Positions 51,491-60,720 of a DNA stretch of 64,000 nt are shown piece after piece. Source of the DNA: Alphaproteobacteria bacterium (GTDB taxonomy: Bacteria; Pseudomonadota; Alphaproteobacteria; SMXS01). Numbering within the stretch: position 1 is the first letter of the stretch; every line of letters begins with the position of its first letter. The stretch covers positions 1 through 64,000 of the forward strand of contig JANQQJ010000039.1 of assembly GCA_028284945.1 (NCBI GenBank), given 5' to 3'. Under the pieces are notes generated by a model. It had not been told where the DNA came from. It did no database searches and saw only the letters and a list, made by a program, of their open reading frames with translations. The position numbers were made by a program, and so were the translations under genes.

Positions 51491-51623
51491 GAACTGCTCC
51501 TGTTTCGTTGCGACGCAGCATGCCAAACCGGCTGACGATTGCAATGCCGAAAAGAAAATGGACGCCCGGCAAAGCCGGACGCCCAAGTTTGGGGAGGGAG
51601 GGTAATTTGAGAGTAATTCAGTC

Positions 51624-52430
51624 TTAGCGGGAACCGTGACCGCGCCAGCCACCTTTGTGGTGCCCGCGCTTCAACTCATGAGGGGCAAGCGATCCGTCGC
51701 CATTACGGTCCATTTTCGCAAAGCGTTGATTGCCAATGGCATCGAACTCAGCTTCGCTGATTTCACCGCTGCCGTCTCGGTCCGCCCGATTGAATCGGCG
51801 CTCTGCTTTGCCAGCCCATTTCTCAGCCCGGCGTTCATCACGCATGGCGGATGCTTCACCAAGGGTTAGGCTGCCACTGCCGTCAGCGTCGATTTCAGCA
51901 AAACGCGCATCACGCCGGACGTCAAATTCAGCCCTGTCGATCACGCCGTCATCGTTGGCATCGGCCGCCGCGAAACGTTCATGGCCGCGCTTGCCGCCTC
52001 GGTGATGGCTTTTTCCATGCTTGCGGCCTTCGCCCTTTTCGATCACGCCATCACCATTAGCATCCATCCGGTCGAAGCGGCGGTCAGAGGCTGCGGCAAA
52101 TTCTGCAGCGCTGATTTCGCCATTACCGTCCGTGTCACCCCGCGAAAAGCGCCGCTCCCGGCGTTCCTGGGCGCGCGCGTCCTGCATCGCCTTCATTTCA
52201 TCCAGGCTGAGGCCACCTGAACCATCCGTATCAGCCTCGGCGAACCGGCTGTCATGCCGGACCTCGAATTCAGATTTACTGATCAGCCCGTCGCCGTCGG
52301 TGTCCGCCTGCTGAAACTTTTGATAGGGACCGTCACCGCGGCCATGGCCCATCTCGGCATTCACTGCCGCTGCACCCGCGATCACGGTCAGGCCCAGCGC
52401 GGTTGTCATTGCTGCTGTCTTGAAATTCAT
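51624..52430 (-). CDS. Secreted protein with eight EF-hand loops
   Basis: 268 residues with a signal peptide (MNFKTAAMTTALGLTVIAGA, cleavage near NA-EMG at 25). Eight 12-residue EF-hand loops start at D43, D67, D99, D123, D157, D181, D217 and D241, each with D/N-rich positions and Glu at position 12 (for example DTDGDGLISKSE). The loops occur as four pairs, each pair 24 residues apart. Between pairs 2 and 3 is a basic His/Lys/Arg/Gly segment (GRKHGKSHHRGGKRGH), and the C-terminus is GHHKGGWRGHGSR. It is likely a periplasmic or extracellular Ca2+ binder. Confidence 0.88.
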   Translation of the reverse strand: MNFKTAAMTTALGLTVIAGAAAVNAEMGHGRGDGPYQKFQQADTDGDGLISKSEFEVRHDSRFAEADTDGSGGLSLDEMKAMQDARAQERRERRFSRGDTDGNGEISAAEFAAASDRRFDRMDANGDGVIEKGEGRKHGKSHHRGGKRGHERFAAADANDDGVIDRAEFDVRRDARFAEIDADGSGSLTLGEASAMRDERRAEKWAGKAERRFNRADRDGSGEISEAEFDAIGNQRFAKMDRNGDGSLAPHELKRGHHKGGWRGHGSR

Positions 52431-52519
52431 AATGCTCGTCTCCGTCGAAAGATCGCGTTTCCTGACCTGTTAAACGTAGGTCGGCACGAAACCCTTCGCC
52501 AAAAAGACGAGGAAATGGC

Positions 52520-53554
52520 TCAGGCAGTGGGGTCGTCGGAGATACGCACAAGCTGTTTACCCATATTGGCGCCGTCGAAAATGCCTCGAGCAGCCCTAGG
52601 CACCGCCTCGAAACCCTCCGCAATATCAAGGACATCCTTGATCAGACCGGCCTTGTGCCAGCGGCCGATGCGGGCCAGCGCCTCGGGGATAATATCGGCA
52701 TTATCAAATAGCCAGAAACCCCGCATCAGCCCGTTCCGCTGCGCCAGCAGCATATGAGATTTCACGCCCACATCCGGGTTTTGGTAGGAGGACGCGCCGC
52801 CGCAAATGGCAATGCGCCCCCAATTGGCAAGATTGACCAGCACCGCATCCAGAATCGGCCCGCCGGCATTATCGAAGAAGACATTGACACCCTCTGGCGC
52901 CAGCTCGGCCAGCCGCCCAACCAGATCCTCTCCGCGATAGTCGATCGCGTCGTCGTAACCGACCTCTTCAACCAGACGCCGGGCTTTTTCAGCGCTGCTG
53001 GTGATGCCGATCACCCGCGCGCCCGACAGCTTTGCCAGCTGCCCGGCAATCGAGCCGATCCCGCCCGCTGCTGCAGAGACGACGACCGTGTCGCCCGGCA
53101 CTGGCTTGCCAATCCGGAACATACCGATATAGGCGCAGACACCGCTCATCCCGAGCGTCGTCATGGCGCTCGCCATCGGATAGCCCGTGATCAGTTTGTT
53201 GACCGGGTTGCCGCGCGGATCGGTGCCGCCCATCACAGTATAATCGGCCCATTCGAAACTGCCATTGACCAGCTCGCCGGCCTGATAGTCAGGATGGTTG
53301 GACTCGACGACCACGCCTGCTGCGCTGCCCCGCATAACGCTGCCGACAGGCAACGGATCGATGCGGCCCGGCACCCCACGCACCATGGCATGGACCGCCG
53401 GCTCGCAGGCGAAGTAGACATTGCGGACCAGGATTTCGCCCTCGCCAGACTCAGGGATGCCGGCCTCGTTGTAGCCAAAGCAATCCTCGGGCAGGCACAT
53501 GCCCTCGCCATAGGCTTCTTTGGCAAGCACCCATTGGCGGTTGAGATCGTTCAT
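52520..53554 (-). CDS. MDR-family NADP-dependent oxidoreductase (curcumin/2-alkenal reductase-like)
   Basis: 344 residues. Zinc-independent medium-chain reductase: the Rossmann motif SAAAGGIGSIAGQLAKLSGARVIGI and EGVNVFFDNAGG, and the opening NRQWVLAKEAYGEGMCLPEDCF resemble CurA and leukotriene B4 12-hydroxydehydrogenase types that reduce alkenal double bonds. It lies 27 bases downstream of an acyl-CoA dehydrogenase gene in the same direction. Confidence 0.9.
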   Translation of the reverse strand: MNDLNRQWVLAKEAYGEGMCLPEDCFGYNEAGIPESGEGEILVRNVYFACEPAVHAMVRGVPGRIDPLPVGSVMRGSAAGVVVESNHPDYQAGELVNGSFEWADYTVMGGTDPRGNPVNKLITGYPMASAMTTLGMSGVCAYIGMFRIGKPVPGDTVVVSAAAGGIGSIAGQLAKLSGARVIGITSSAEKARRLVEEVGYDDAIDYRGEDLVGRLAELAPEGVNVFFDNAGGPILDAVLVNLANWGRIAICGGASSYQNPDVGVKSHMLLAQRNGLMRGFWLFDNADIIPEALARIGRWHKAGLIKDVLDIAEGFEAVPRAARGIFDGANMGKQLVRISDDPTA

Positions 53555-53581
53555 GCGCCCTCCTCAGATTTTCAGGGTCAG

Positions 53582-54736
53582 TTACCCGTCGAAATTTTTC
53601 AGCATGTTGCGGGCAATAACCAGCTGCTGGATCTGCGACGTCCCCTCATAGATCCGGAAAATACGAACGTCACGGTAAAGGCGCTCCACCGCATATTCAC
53701 TCATATATCCGGCGCCCCCGTGGATCTGCACCGCTCGGTCGGCGGCGCGGCCGACCATCTCTGAGGCGTAGTATTTACAGCACGCCACATCGCCCGGATT
53801 GCGCTCGCCCCGGTCATAGGCACGGGCTGATTCGAGCAGCATGCAGCGCGCGGCATAGGATTCCGCGCGGCTGTCCGCCAGCATGGCCTGGACAAGCTGA
53901 AAGTCTGCAATCGGTTGTCCGAACTGCTTGCGTTCTGTGGCATAACGCAGGCTTTCTTCAATCAGCCGCTCTGACACGCCGATGCAAACCGCCGCGACAT
54001 GCAGCCGTCCACGGTCCAGCGTCTTCATCGCAGTATAGAAGCCCTTGCCTTCTACGCCGCCGATCAGGTTTTCAGGCGGCACGCGGACGTCGTCGAAATT
54101 GATGTCGTACACATTGGCGCCGGGCTGCCCCATTTTCTTGTTGGCCTTGCCGATGCTGATCCCTGGAGAATCCTTCTCGACAATGAAGGCCGAGATGCCG
54201 CTGGCGCCCTTATTGTCTGGATCGGTCCGCGCCATCACGGTCAGGATCGAGGCGTCGGCTGCGTTGGTGATGTAACGCTTTGAGCCGTTCAGGACATATT
54301 GATTGCCATCACGAATCGCCTGGGTGCGCAGGCTGGCCGAGTCTGAGCCCGCGTCTGGCTCCGTCAGCGCGAAGGAGGTGACATATTCCCCCGTTGCCAC
54401 CTTGGGCAGGTACTTAGCTTTCTGCTCTTCTGTCCCGTCGATCACAATGCCCTGTGACCCGATACCGTTATTGGTACCCACCTTGGACCGGAAAACCGGG
54501 GCGGCATGGCAGAGATCCATCACCACCAGGACCTCTTCCTCTGCGGTCATACCCAGGCCACCATATTCCTCCGGGACGGTCATCCCATAGAGGCCCAGTT
54601 CACGCATTTCAGCGAGGATATCTTCCGGCACGGTTTCGGTCTCCGCGACCTGTTCTTCGGCTGGGATCAATCGGTCGCGGACAAACCGCTGAACGGTATC
54701 GCGGAACTGGTTGAGGATTTCCTGGTCGCGGATCAT
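53582..54736 (-). CDS. Acyl-CoA dehydrogenase
   Basis: 384 residues of standard short acyl-CoA dehydrogenase size. Motifs: SFALTEPDAGSDSASLRTQA, NGSKRYITNAADASI and IYEGTSQIQQLVIARNML at the C-terminus with the FAD-binding and catalytic region. The acyl chain is unknown. It lies between the VWA gene and the MDR gene, all on the minus strand with short gaps, so it may belong to a long operon beginning at PPK2. Confidence 0.92.
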   Translation of the reverse strand: MIRDQEILNQFRDTVQRFVRDRLIPAEEQVAETETVPEDILAEMRELGLYGMTVPEEYGGLGMTAEEEVLVVMDLCHAAPVFRSKVGTNNGIGSQGIVIDGTEEQKAKYLPKVATGEYVTSFALTEPDAGSDSASLRTQAIRDGNQYVLNGSKRYITNAADASILTVMARTDPDNKGASGISAFIVEKDSPGISIGKANKKMGQPGANVYDINFDDVRVPPENLIGGVEGKGFYTAMKTLDRGRLHVAAVCIGVSERLIEESLRYATERKQFGQPIADFQLVQAMLADSRAESYAARCMLLESARAYDRGERNPGDVACCKYYASEMVGRAADRAVQIHGGAGYMSEYAVERLYRDVRIFRIYEGTSQIQQLVIARNMLKNFDG

Positions 54737-54760
54737 GGGGCTCTCATATTCGTTGGACTC

Positions 54761-56692
54761 TTACGGCGCGGGGGCTGTTTCAGCGGTGACGGTTATAGTC
54801 TCTCCGGCCTTGGCGTCAATTCGTGTACTGCCGACATGAGCCTTGCCTTTGACTCGTAATTCATAGGCGCCTTCGACCAGCAGAACGGTCCCTTTGTCGC
54901 TGTAGCCATAGGCAACTGACTTTGAAGACGGCTTTCCATCTTCAAGCGGGTAGACCTTCCAGCCTGGATTGCCGCTTAGGGGCTTGCCCGCCTCATCGAC
55001 GATCGCAAAACTCACATAACCTGCATTGAGGACGATCTGGGCGTCAGTCGTTTCACCGGCGATCACGGTAACGTGCTTGCTGACATTGACCGCACCTTCC
55101 TTGACCTGCAGCTCGACCTCACCTGCGGGAAGCGCGTAGCGGCCCGCAGCGGTATAGCTATAGGCAATCTGCTTGCCGACACTGCCATCCGCATCCACCG
55201 GGTGCGCCTTCCATCCAGGCGACCCGCCGACCCGCTTACCGCCCTCGGTCAGCAACACCTCGTAATTGACGATACCACCATTGAGATTGACGGTGACGGA
55301 CACGTCTTTGCCGGGGAGGATTTCAACGTCGACTGCACGCTCAATGCTGCCCGCTTTCGCGCGTAGCTGATATTTGCCTGCCGTCAACGTATATTGGCCA
55401 GCTGTATTATAGGAATAAGTCGCCTGCTGTTTTGACACCGTGCCATCTGCATCAATGGCATACGCCTTCCACCCCATGTCACCCTGATAGGGAGCCGCAC
55501 CCTCCGTTAGCACGGCATTGTAGGAAACCGTGCCGGCGCGCAGATCGATCCGCAGATCGTGACCTTTCCCCGCCGCAATGCTCTGCACAGCAGACGCCGT
55601 CGCAGAGCCCAACTTGACCTCAACCGAATAGTCGCCCGCCGGCAGAACAAATTTGGGACTGGGACCATATGCATAGCCGACCTGGTTCCTGGTGGGTTTG
55701 CCATCCGGACCGAGCGCGAAGATTTTCCAACCCAGGCTGGCGTCCGCCTGCCCGGACGATTCGTCAAGTTGTGCAGTCGCGCCAAGGCGCCCAGCGTTCA
55801 GGTTCGCCGTAAACTCCCGGCGCTCTTCCGCATCGACGGTAAACGGCAGGTCGATCTCACCCGACCCCAGTTTCACACGCGCAAAATAGTCGCCTGGTTC
55901 CAGCGACGGCCTGCCCTTGGCGCCATACCCATAGCCCACCTGGTTCGGCTTACTGCTATTCGCGTCGGAGGCAGGGAAGTATTTGAAACTCACGCTCTCC
56001 CCCTCGATCGGGTCCTGGCCCTCGGCCAGCACCACATGGATCGTGTCGGCAACAACGCTGGCTTGGACGGTTTCCACCACCGAGCCCAGCGCGTCACGTA
56101 ACTCGCTTGCATTGCCCGCACTGAAATACTGCCCGCCGGTGTTTTCAGCGACGCATTGCACCTGCTTGCTCTCTTCTTCGGAAAGATCGAAGCCGACGAC
56201 ATGGGCGGTGAAGTCGACGCCACTTTGCTCCAGGATCGACGCGACAGCACAGGGATCTGCATTACAGGTCTCCAGCCCGTCGGTGACGAGGATGACGGTC
56301 GCTGCCTCTTCAGTATATTTCAGCCTTTCCGCAGCCTGCTGAACCGCCGCCGACAATGGCGTCTTGCCCTTCGGGTTAATCCCGTTAACCACGGAGGTCA
56401 GCGCATCCCCATCAATTGGTCCGACCGTGACGAGGTCTTCAATGTCGGCGCAATCCCCCTTGCGGCGGTGGCCATAGGCAGTAAGCCCCAAATGTATTTC
56501 AGGATCCCATGATCCGATCAGTTCGCCGACCACATCGCGCGCAATAACAATCTTGTTCTGACCGTCAATCTGGCCCCACATGCTGCCGGACGCATCCAAC
56601 ACCAGAATGGCCCTGGCCTTGGGAGGCTGTTCTTCAGCCGATGCGGTCGTCACGGCGATAAAACAGCCAGCAAGAAAGAAGAATAGTCGCAT
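54761..56692 (-). CDS. Secreted von Willebrand factor A protein with five repeated beta modules
   Basis: 643 residues. Signal peptide 1-19 (ending ASA), then a VWA domain with MIDAS DASGSMWG at residues 33-40 and VILVTDGLETCNADPCAV later. From about residue 220 the protein has five similar modules with landmarks GW(K) and Y(S/G/A)Y, for example MGWKAYAIDADG, PGWKAHPVDADGSVGK and PGWKVYPLEDGK. The modules may be Ig-like beta folds. Function is unknown; VWA domains bind other proteins through the metal site. It lies 27 bases after the CYTH-CHAD gene. Confidence 0.85.
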   Translation of the reverse strand: MRLFFFLAGCFIAVTTASAEEQPPKARAILVLDASGSMWGQIDGQNKIVIARDVVGELIGSWDPEIHLGLTAYGHRRKGDCADIEDLVTVGPIDGDALTSVVNGINPKGKTPLSAAVQQAAERLKYTEEAATVILVTDGLETCNADPCAVASILEQSGVDFTAHVVGFDLSEEESKQVQCVAENTGGQYFSAGNASELRDALGSVVETVQASVVADTIHVVLAEGQDPIEGESVSFKYFPASDANSSKPNQVGYGYGAKGRPSLEPGDYFARVKLGSGEIDLPFTVDAEERREFTANLNAGRLGATAQLDESSGQADASLGWKIFALGPDGKPTRNQVGYAYGPSPKFVLPAGDYSVEVKLGSATASAVQSIAAGKGHDLRIDLRAGTVSYNAVLTEGAAPYQGDMGWKAYAIDADGTVSKQQATYSYNTAGQYTLTAGKYQLRAKAGSIERAVDVEILPGKDVSVTVNLNGGIVNYEVLLTEGGKRVGGSPGWKAHPVDADGSVGKQIAYSYTAAGRYALPAGEVELQVKEGAVNVSKHVTVIAGETTDAQIVLNAGYVSFAIVDEAGKPLSGNPGWKVYPLEDGKPSSKSVAYGYSDKGTVLLVEGAYELRVKGKAHVGSTRIDAKAGETITVTAETAPAP

Positions 56693-56719
56693 CAGATCTT
56701 TCTCCTAAGATCGAACATT

Positions 56720-58252
56720 TTATTGCCAATAGGGCTCAGCGGCTTTGAATCCGCGCCAGTTCCGGCGCATGGCCGACTCAGCGACATGCCCATGGGTTTC
56801 GTGCCATAGCAGCAGTGTCTCGGCTCCTTTGCGGATCGCATCAGCATCCGATCCAGCATGCTCAATGAGTTGATCGCACAATTGGTGCGCCACGGTCAGG
56901 TCGTTCATGCGGCCCAGCTCTTCGAGCATATCGACCATGCCGGCACGAAACGGCCTGACCCTCGATTTTGGATAAAGGCTGCGAAAGAAGTCACCAGCAT
57001 AGCGGAGGCGTTTCATGATGATTCGAAGCTGATGACGATCTTCCCGGGTCATTTTGTCGAATTTACGGCCAGCCTTCAGAACCCGTTGATAACGACGCTC
57101 CAACAGCCGTGTCGCATGCTGTGACATCGGCGCCGCCAACCGCTCTTCCAATTCAGACGTCATCCCGGCCCGCCAGCCGGCTTGTTCGATCCAGCCACTG
57201 ATTCGAAGCGCAAAGGCGGTATATCGCGGCGATGTAATCGCCACGCGCGCGGTTTCGTAGCCTTGCTCACGCCTTTCACCGGCCGCTTTTTCGAGCGCGC
57301 GCAAACCCGCGTCACCAATCATGCTGTTCATCGCTGGCGGAAGAGTTTCCGCAAAAAAGACATCCCAGTCGCGGGCCGGACCCAGGCTTGACGCAACCCA
57401 ACGCGCATCATCCTTGAAGCTTTCAAGCGGCGGGTCCGGGATCAGATCGCGGAAAAACGTCAACGCCGACCGAAGGCGCCTAAGCGCCACGCGCATCTGG
57501 TGCACACCTTCAATATCGCGGCCATCAAGAGCCGGCGATTGGTTAGCGAACCACTGGCGCATGCACGCACGCAGACTGTCGCGCATGCCATCCTCTAAAG
57601 TGATGTCGGATGGAAAACTGAGGCTTTCGGCTTTGACCCCCATTGGGATTTCGTTATCGGCAAGGCGATAGCCACGCGCCGACTTACTGTCCGTGCCAAG
57701 CTGAAGCGGTAATTGTTCTGACAGCCTCAGCGCCAAGTCCAACATGTCGGCTGCCCGGCCATCAAGCAATTCCAGCTCGACTTCAGAGACCGGATCGGCA
57801 GCGCCATTTGACCGAATGGTACCGCTGTCAAAAGCGATCTCTATCCGGCTCGCATTGGGACGATAGCGTGGATAGATCACCACCATCTTGTGCCGTTCGA
57901 TTTCAGTCACGAACGCCAGATCGACCGCCGCCAGAAGCTCTGGCGACAGAACCGTCATTTTGTCATCCAACTGGGGCACAAAGGTATCAACCGGCGACTC
58001 CCATTCGCCGCGAGCGAAGAGTGCTCCGCCCGCGTCGCCGGCGGTCTTCAGGGTCTGTATGTAACCATCGCCGGTCTTTCGAACTCGCAGCGCGACCTTT
58101 TGACCGGCCAGAAGTCGGTCCGGGGTATCGAAGTACCGGCTCTCGAGCTGCTTAACCTTCGGCTGCTGCTCAACCACGACCATGCCCGACAAAGCTTCCA
58201 TGACCGCAGGCAGGTCATTGGGGTGAACCTTGAGCTTGACTTCGGTTTCCAT
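56720..58252 (-). CDS. CYTH-CHAD protein (inorganic triphosphatase/polyphosphate-binding)
   Basis: 510 residues. The N-terminus METEVKLKVHPNDLP is the CYTH signature (ExExK), with the rest of the triphosphatase tunnel to about residue 200. The C-terminal part from about 215 is a CHAD helical domain with His-rich segments VHQMRVALRRLRSAL and REDRHQLRIIMKRLRYAGD, which bind polyphosphate. The E. coli homologue YgiF hydrolyses triphosphate. It is between PPK2 (19-base gap) and the VWA gene, giving a polyP module. Confidence 0.93.
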   Translation of the reverse strand: METEVKLKVHPNDLPAVMEALSGMVVVEQQPKVKQLESRYFDTPDRLLAGQKVALRVRKTGDGYIQTLKTAGDAGGALFARGEWESPVDTFVPQLDDKMTVLSPELLAAVDLAFVTEIERHKMVVIYPRYRPNASRIEIAFDSGTIRSNGAADPVSEVELELLDGRAADMLDLALRLSEQLPLQLGTDSKSARGYRLADNEIPMGVKAESLSFPSDITLEDGMRDSLRACMRQWFANQSPALDGRDIEGVHQMRVALRRLRSALTFFRDLIPDPPLESFKDDARWVASSLGPARDWDVFFAETLPPAMNSMIGDAGLRALEKAAGERREQGYETARVAITSPRYTAFALRISGWIEQAGWRAGMTSELEERLAAPMSQHATRLLERRYQRVLKAGRKFDKMTREDRHQLRIIMKRLRYAGDFFRSLYPKSRVRPFRAGMVDMLEELGRMNDLTVAHQLCDQLIEHAGSDADAIRKGAETLLLWHETHGHVAESAMRRNWRGFKAAEPYWQ

Positions 58253-58271
58253 CAGCGACGGCTACTCAGGA

Positions 58272-59063
58272 TTAGGGAGATATTGCACCGCTCTCCAGAT
58301 AGGCCGGATCGTAGGAAAACACCAGTGCCGGATTGGGCTGAGCCAGGCTCGCGTCTTTGCCTTCATAATCCATGTGCGACAGGATGTCGGCGATCACGTT
58401 TAACCGGGTCAGCCGCTTATTGTCGGCACGGGCAATTCGCCAGGGCGACATCGGGTTGTGGGTGCGGGCAAGCATCTCGTTGCGCGCGGCGCTATAGTCG
58501 TCCCACTTTTCGTTCGCGACTTCGTCAATCGGACTGATCTTCCACTGCTTTAATGGATCATCGTGCCGCGCCTGCATCCGCACGCGCTGCTCCTCGCGGG
58601 AAATATCGAGATAATATTTGAATAGCTTGATACCGGAACGGATCAACATCTGCTCAAAGAACTCAACCGTCTCCATGAATTCCTGAAGTTCGGCATCGGT
58701 ACAAAAGCCCATGACCCGCTCAACGCCGGCGCGGTTGTACCAACTGCGGTTGAACAACACGAGTTCGCCAGCCGCAGGCAGGTGCGCGACCCAGCGCTGG
58801 AAATACCATGAGGTCTTGTCCCGGTCTGACGGCTTACCCAGAGCGACGACCCGGGTTTCGCGCGGGCTCAGGTGCTCGGTGACACGCTTTATGGTGCCGT
58901 CCTTGCCCCCTGCATCACGCCCCTCAAAAATGATCAAAACCTTCTCATCCTCGGCGATGATGTGGCGTTGCAGTTTGACCAGCTCGACGTGCAAATCATG
59001 CAGCCGCGCGCGATAGTCTTTCCGGCCGATCTTCAGGTCCGCGATGTCGACGATCTCATCCAT
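58272..59063 (-). CDS. ppk2: Polyphosphate kinase 2
   Basis: 263 residues of the class I/III PPK2 family: Walker A-like FEGRDAGGKDGTIKR at residues 46-60, FNRSWYNRAGVERVMGFC and the lid segment. PPK2 moves phosphate between polyphosphate and nucleotides (GDP or ADP). It is the first gene of the polyphosphate operon with the CYTH-CHAD protein, and possibly the VWA, acyl-CoA dehydrogenase and MDR genes (gaps of 19 to 27 bases). Confidence 0.94.
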   Translation of the reverse strand: MDEIVDIADLKIGRKDYRARLHDLHVELVKLQRHIIAEDEKVLIIFEGRDAGGKDGTIKRVTEHLSPRETRVVALGKPSDRDKTSWYFQRWVAHLPAAGELVLFNRSWYNRAGVERVMGFCTDAELQEFMETVEFFEQMLIRSGIKLFKYYLDISREEQRVRMQARHDDPLKQWKISPIDEVANEKWDDYSAARNEMLARTHNPMSPWRIARADNKRLTRLNVIADILSHMDYEGKDASLAQPNPALVFSYDPAYLESGAISP

Positions 59064-59153
59064 GGGAACTCCGGCGTTTCCTCTCCAGCATCCTTACACT
59101 ACCGGAAGAAGCCCCGATTGCTAACCGCGCGATATCCGTTAAGACGTCAGCGA

Positions 59154-59795
59154 TCAAACAAACGGCCAATTGTCCCTGACAAAGCGGGCGTAGTTTTCGG
59201 CCATTGAGGTAGGCAGAAGCGGTGGCTCCCGGCGGGTTATCTCCAAAAGGCCGCCGTCCACGCGTGGCACAGGCCTGAAGTCCCGGGCCGGAATACGCGT
59301 CGCAAGGCGAACCCGCCACCACGGCGCCCAGGCTGTGGAAACGAGGTTGTTGGGCGGAGTGGCCGAGCGCTTTTTCGCCACTTCCCATTGAACGATCAGA
59401 TCCGCGCGGATTAGCCCAGACTCTGGATGATCCAGCAAACGACGCAGAATATCGGTTGTGCGCCGGAACGGCAGCGACCCGATCACTCTGAAAGGCTCTT
59501 CCGGAAGAGCTATGGAGAGAAAATCACCCTGTAGGACGCGGATGCCCGGATTGCCGGAGAACTGATCGCGCAGCTTCTCGCTCCACCGGGCGTCGATCTC
59601 CACAGCAAGCACCCTGACGTCACGACGGGCAAGAGCAGACGTAATCGCGCCCTTACCGGCCCCTATCTCCAGGACCAGGTCGCCACGGCGGAAGCCCGCC
59701 TGATCGACAATGCGTTCAGCCGTTGCGGCGCGAAGAAAATTCTGTCCGAGCCGACGCCGCTGTCGGTCCCGGTATGTCCGCCGAGCCGCGGACAC
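59154..59795 (-). CDS. Erm-like 23S rRNA adenine N6-methyltransferase
   Basis: 213 residues of the KsgA/Erm superfamily. The N-terminus RRRLGQNFL and SAM motif LEIGAGKGAIT match. The C-terminal half with WEVAKKRSA, AWAPWWRVRLATRIPARDFRPVPRVDGGLL resembles Erm enzymes of actinobacteria rather than KsgA. In the family the catalytic motif is N-(I/L)-P-(F/Y); here it is S107-LPF (GSLPFRRTT), so the Asn is Ser. It is also shorter than most Erms, ending about 40 residues before the usual C-terminus. It may be inactive or specialised; resistance to macrolides is not shown. Confidence 0.8.
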   Translation of the reverse strand: MSAARRTYRDRQRRRLGQNFLRAATAERIVDQAGFRRGDLVLEIGAGKGAITSALARRDVRVLAVEIDARWSEKLRDQFSGNPGIRVLQGDFLSIALPEEPFRVIGSLPFRRTTDILRRLLDHPESGLIRADLIVQWEVAKKRSATPPNNLVSTAWAPWWRVRLATRIPARDFRPVPRVDGGLLEITRREPPLLPTSMAENYARFVRDNWPFV

Positions 59796-59869
59796 GATAT
59801 GTCACCATCACAAACATGCGGCGCACCTTAGCGGCGAATGCCTGGGCGTCAAGGAAAAGCAACGGTGCC

Positions 59870-60682
59870 CTACTCCGGAATTTCCTCCGGCCAGTAGGTT
59901 TCGCGGATTGAAGCGCCGGCATCGAATTTGGCCTGAATTTCGGTCATTTTTTCGATGGCGGGTTCCTTGCCGGAAAACTCCTGAAAGATCCGCTGATCGT
60001 TCATCACCGCGTCCGACAAGTGTGCTTCCCAGGCTTCGGCCAGCATGCGCTTCATACCGCCCAGCGCGTCGGGTGGATAGGCGGCGAGCTTCTGGGCCCA
60101 GGCCAGCGCGTTTTCCTTGGCTTGGCCTGTCGGCACGATCCGGTTGATACCTCCCAGATCATAGATGCGCTGTGCCGTGACCGGCACACCATCCAGCACC
60201 ATTTCAGCCGCTACGGTCCGGCCGATCAGCCGCACCAGCCGGCTGGTGCCGCCAATGCCGGTGCCCACACCGATCCGTACTTCCGGCTGACTGAACAGAA
60301 CCTGTTCCTCAGCGACACGCAGGTCACAGGCCCAGCCGATTTCACACCCGCCGCCCGATGTGTCGCCTGAGATCGCGGCAATGGAAACCATATGTGTTTT
60401 TGACAGCTCATCCAGGCACCCGAACCAGCCGTCCGACGGCCCCGAAACCTCGCGTTTTCGAAACATGCTAATCATGTCATGCAGCCAGGCATGCTCGAAC
60501 CAGTGACCCTCGACGCCAGAGGCCAGCACGGCAACCCGGGCCCCCGCTTCGCGCGCCTGAACCAGCGCCTGCCAAAGCTCATAGATGCCGATCCACGACC
60601 CATGATTATTGATCTCTGGATTGGTCATGGTAACAAGCGCCACGCCTTCGGCGGGCCACTCAAGCGTTACAAAATCGGCCAT
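59870..60682 (-). CDS. Enoyl-CoA hydratase/isomerase family protein
   Basis: 270 residues of the crotonase family: AISGDTSGGGCEIGWACDLRVA and FSQPEVRIGVGTGIGGTSRLVRL are visible. The oxyanion region is atypical (ASGVEGHWFEHAWLHDMISMF), without the usual CAGADL. The catalytic Glu pair is not clear, so the reaction may differ from hydration. It lies 38 bases downstream of the Rieske gene and may act on the same compound. Confidence 0.85.
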   Translation of the reverse strand: MADFVTLEWPAEGVALVTMTNPEINNHGSWIGIYELWQALVQAREAGARVAVLASGVEGHWFEHAWLHDMISMFRKREVSGPSDGWFGCLDELSKTHMVSIAAISGDTSGGGCEIGWACDLRVAEEQVLFSQPEVRIGVGTGIGGTSRLVRLIGRTVAAEMVLDGVPVTAQRIYDLGGINRIVPTGQAKENALAWAQKLAAYPPDALGGMKRMLAEAWEAHLSDAVMNDQRIFQEFSGKEPAIEKMTEIQAKFDAGASIRETYWPEEIPE

Positions 60683-60720
60683 CGGTCTCTCCCCATTCCC
60701 GATTGGTCACCGACCGCCCC

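Noticed and set aside
52754-53764. A 336-codon plus-strand open frame opposite the MDR oxidoreductase
   Set aside because: Shadow of a well-supported gene; composition is typical of antisense reading and there is no motif.
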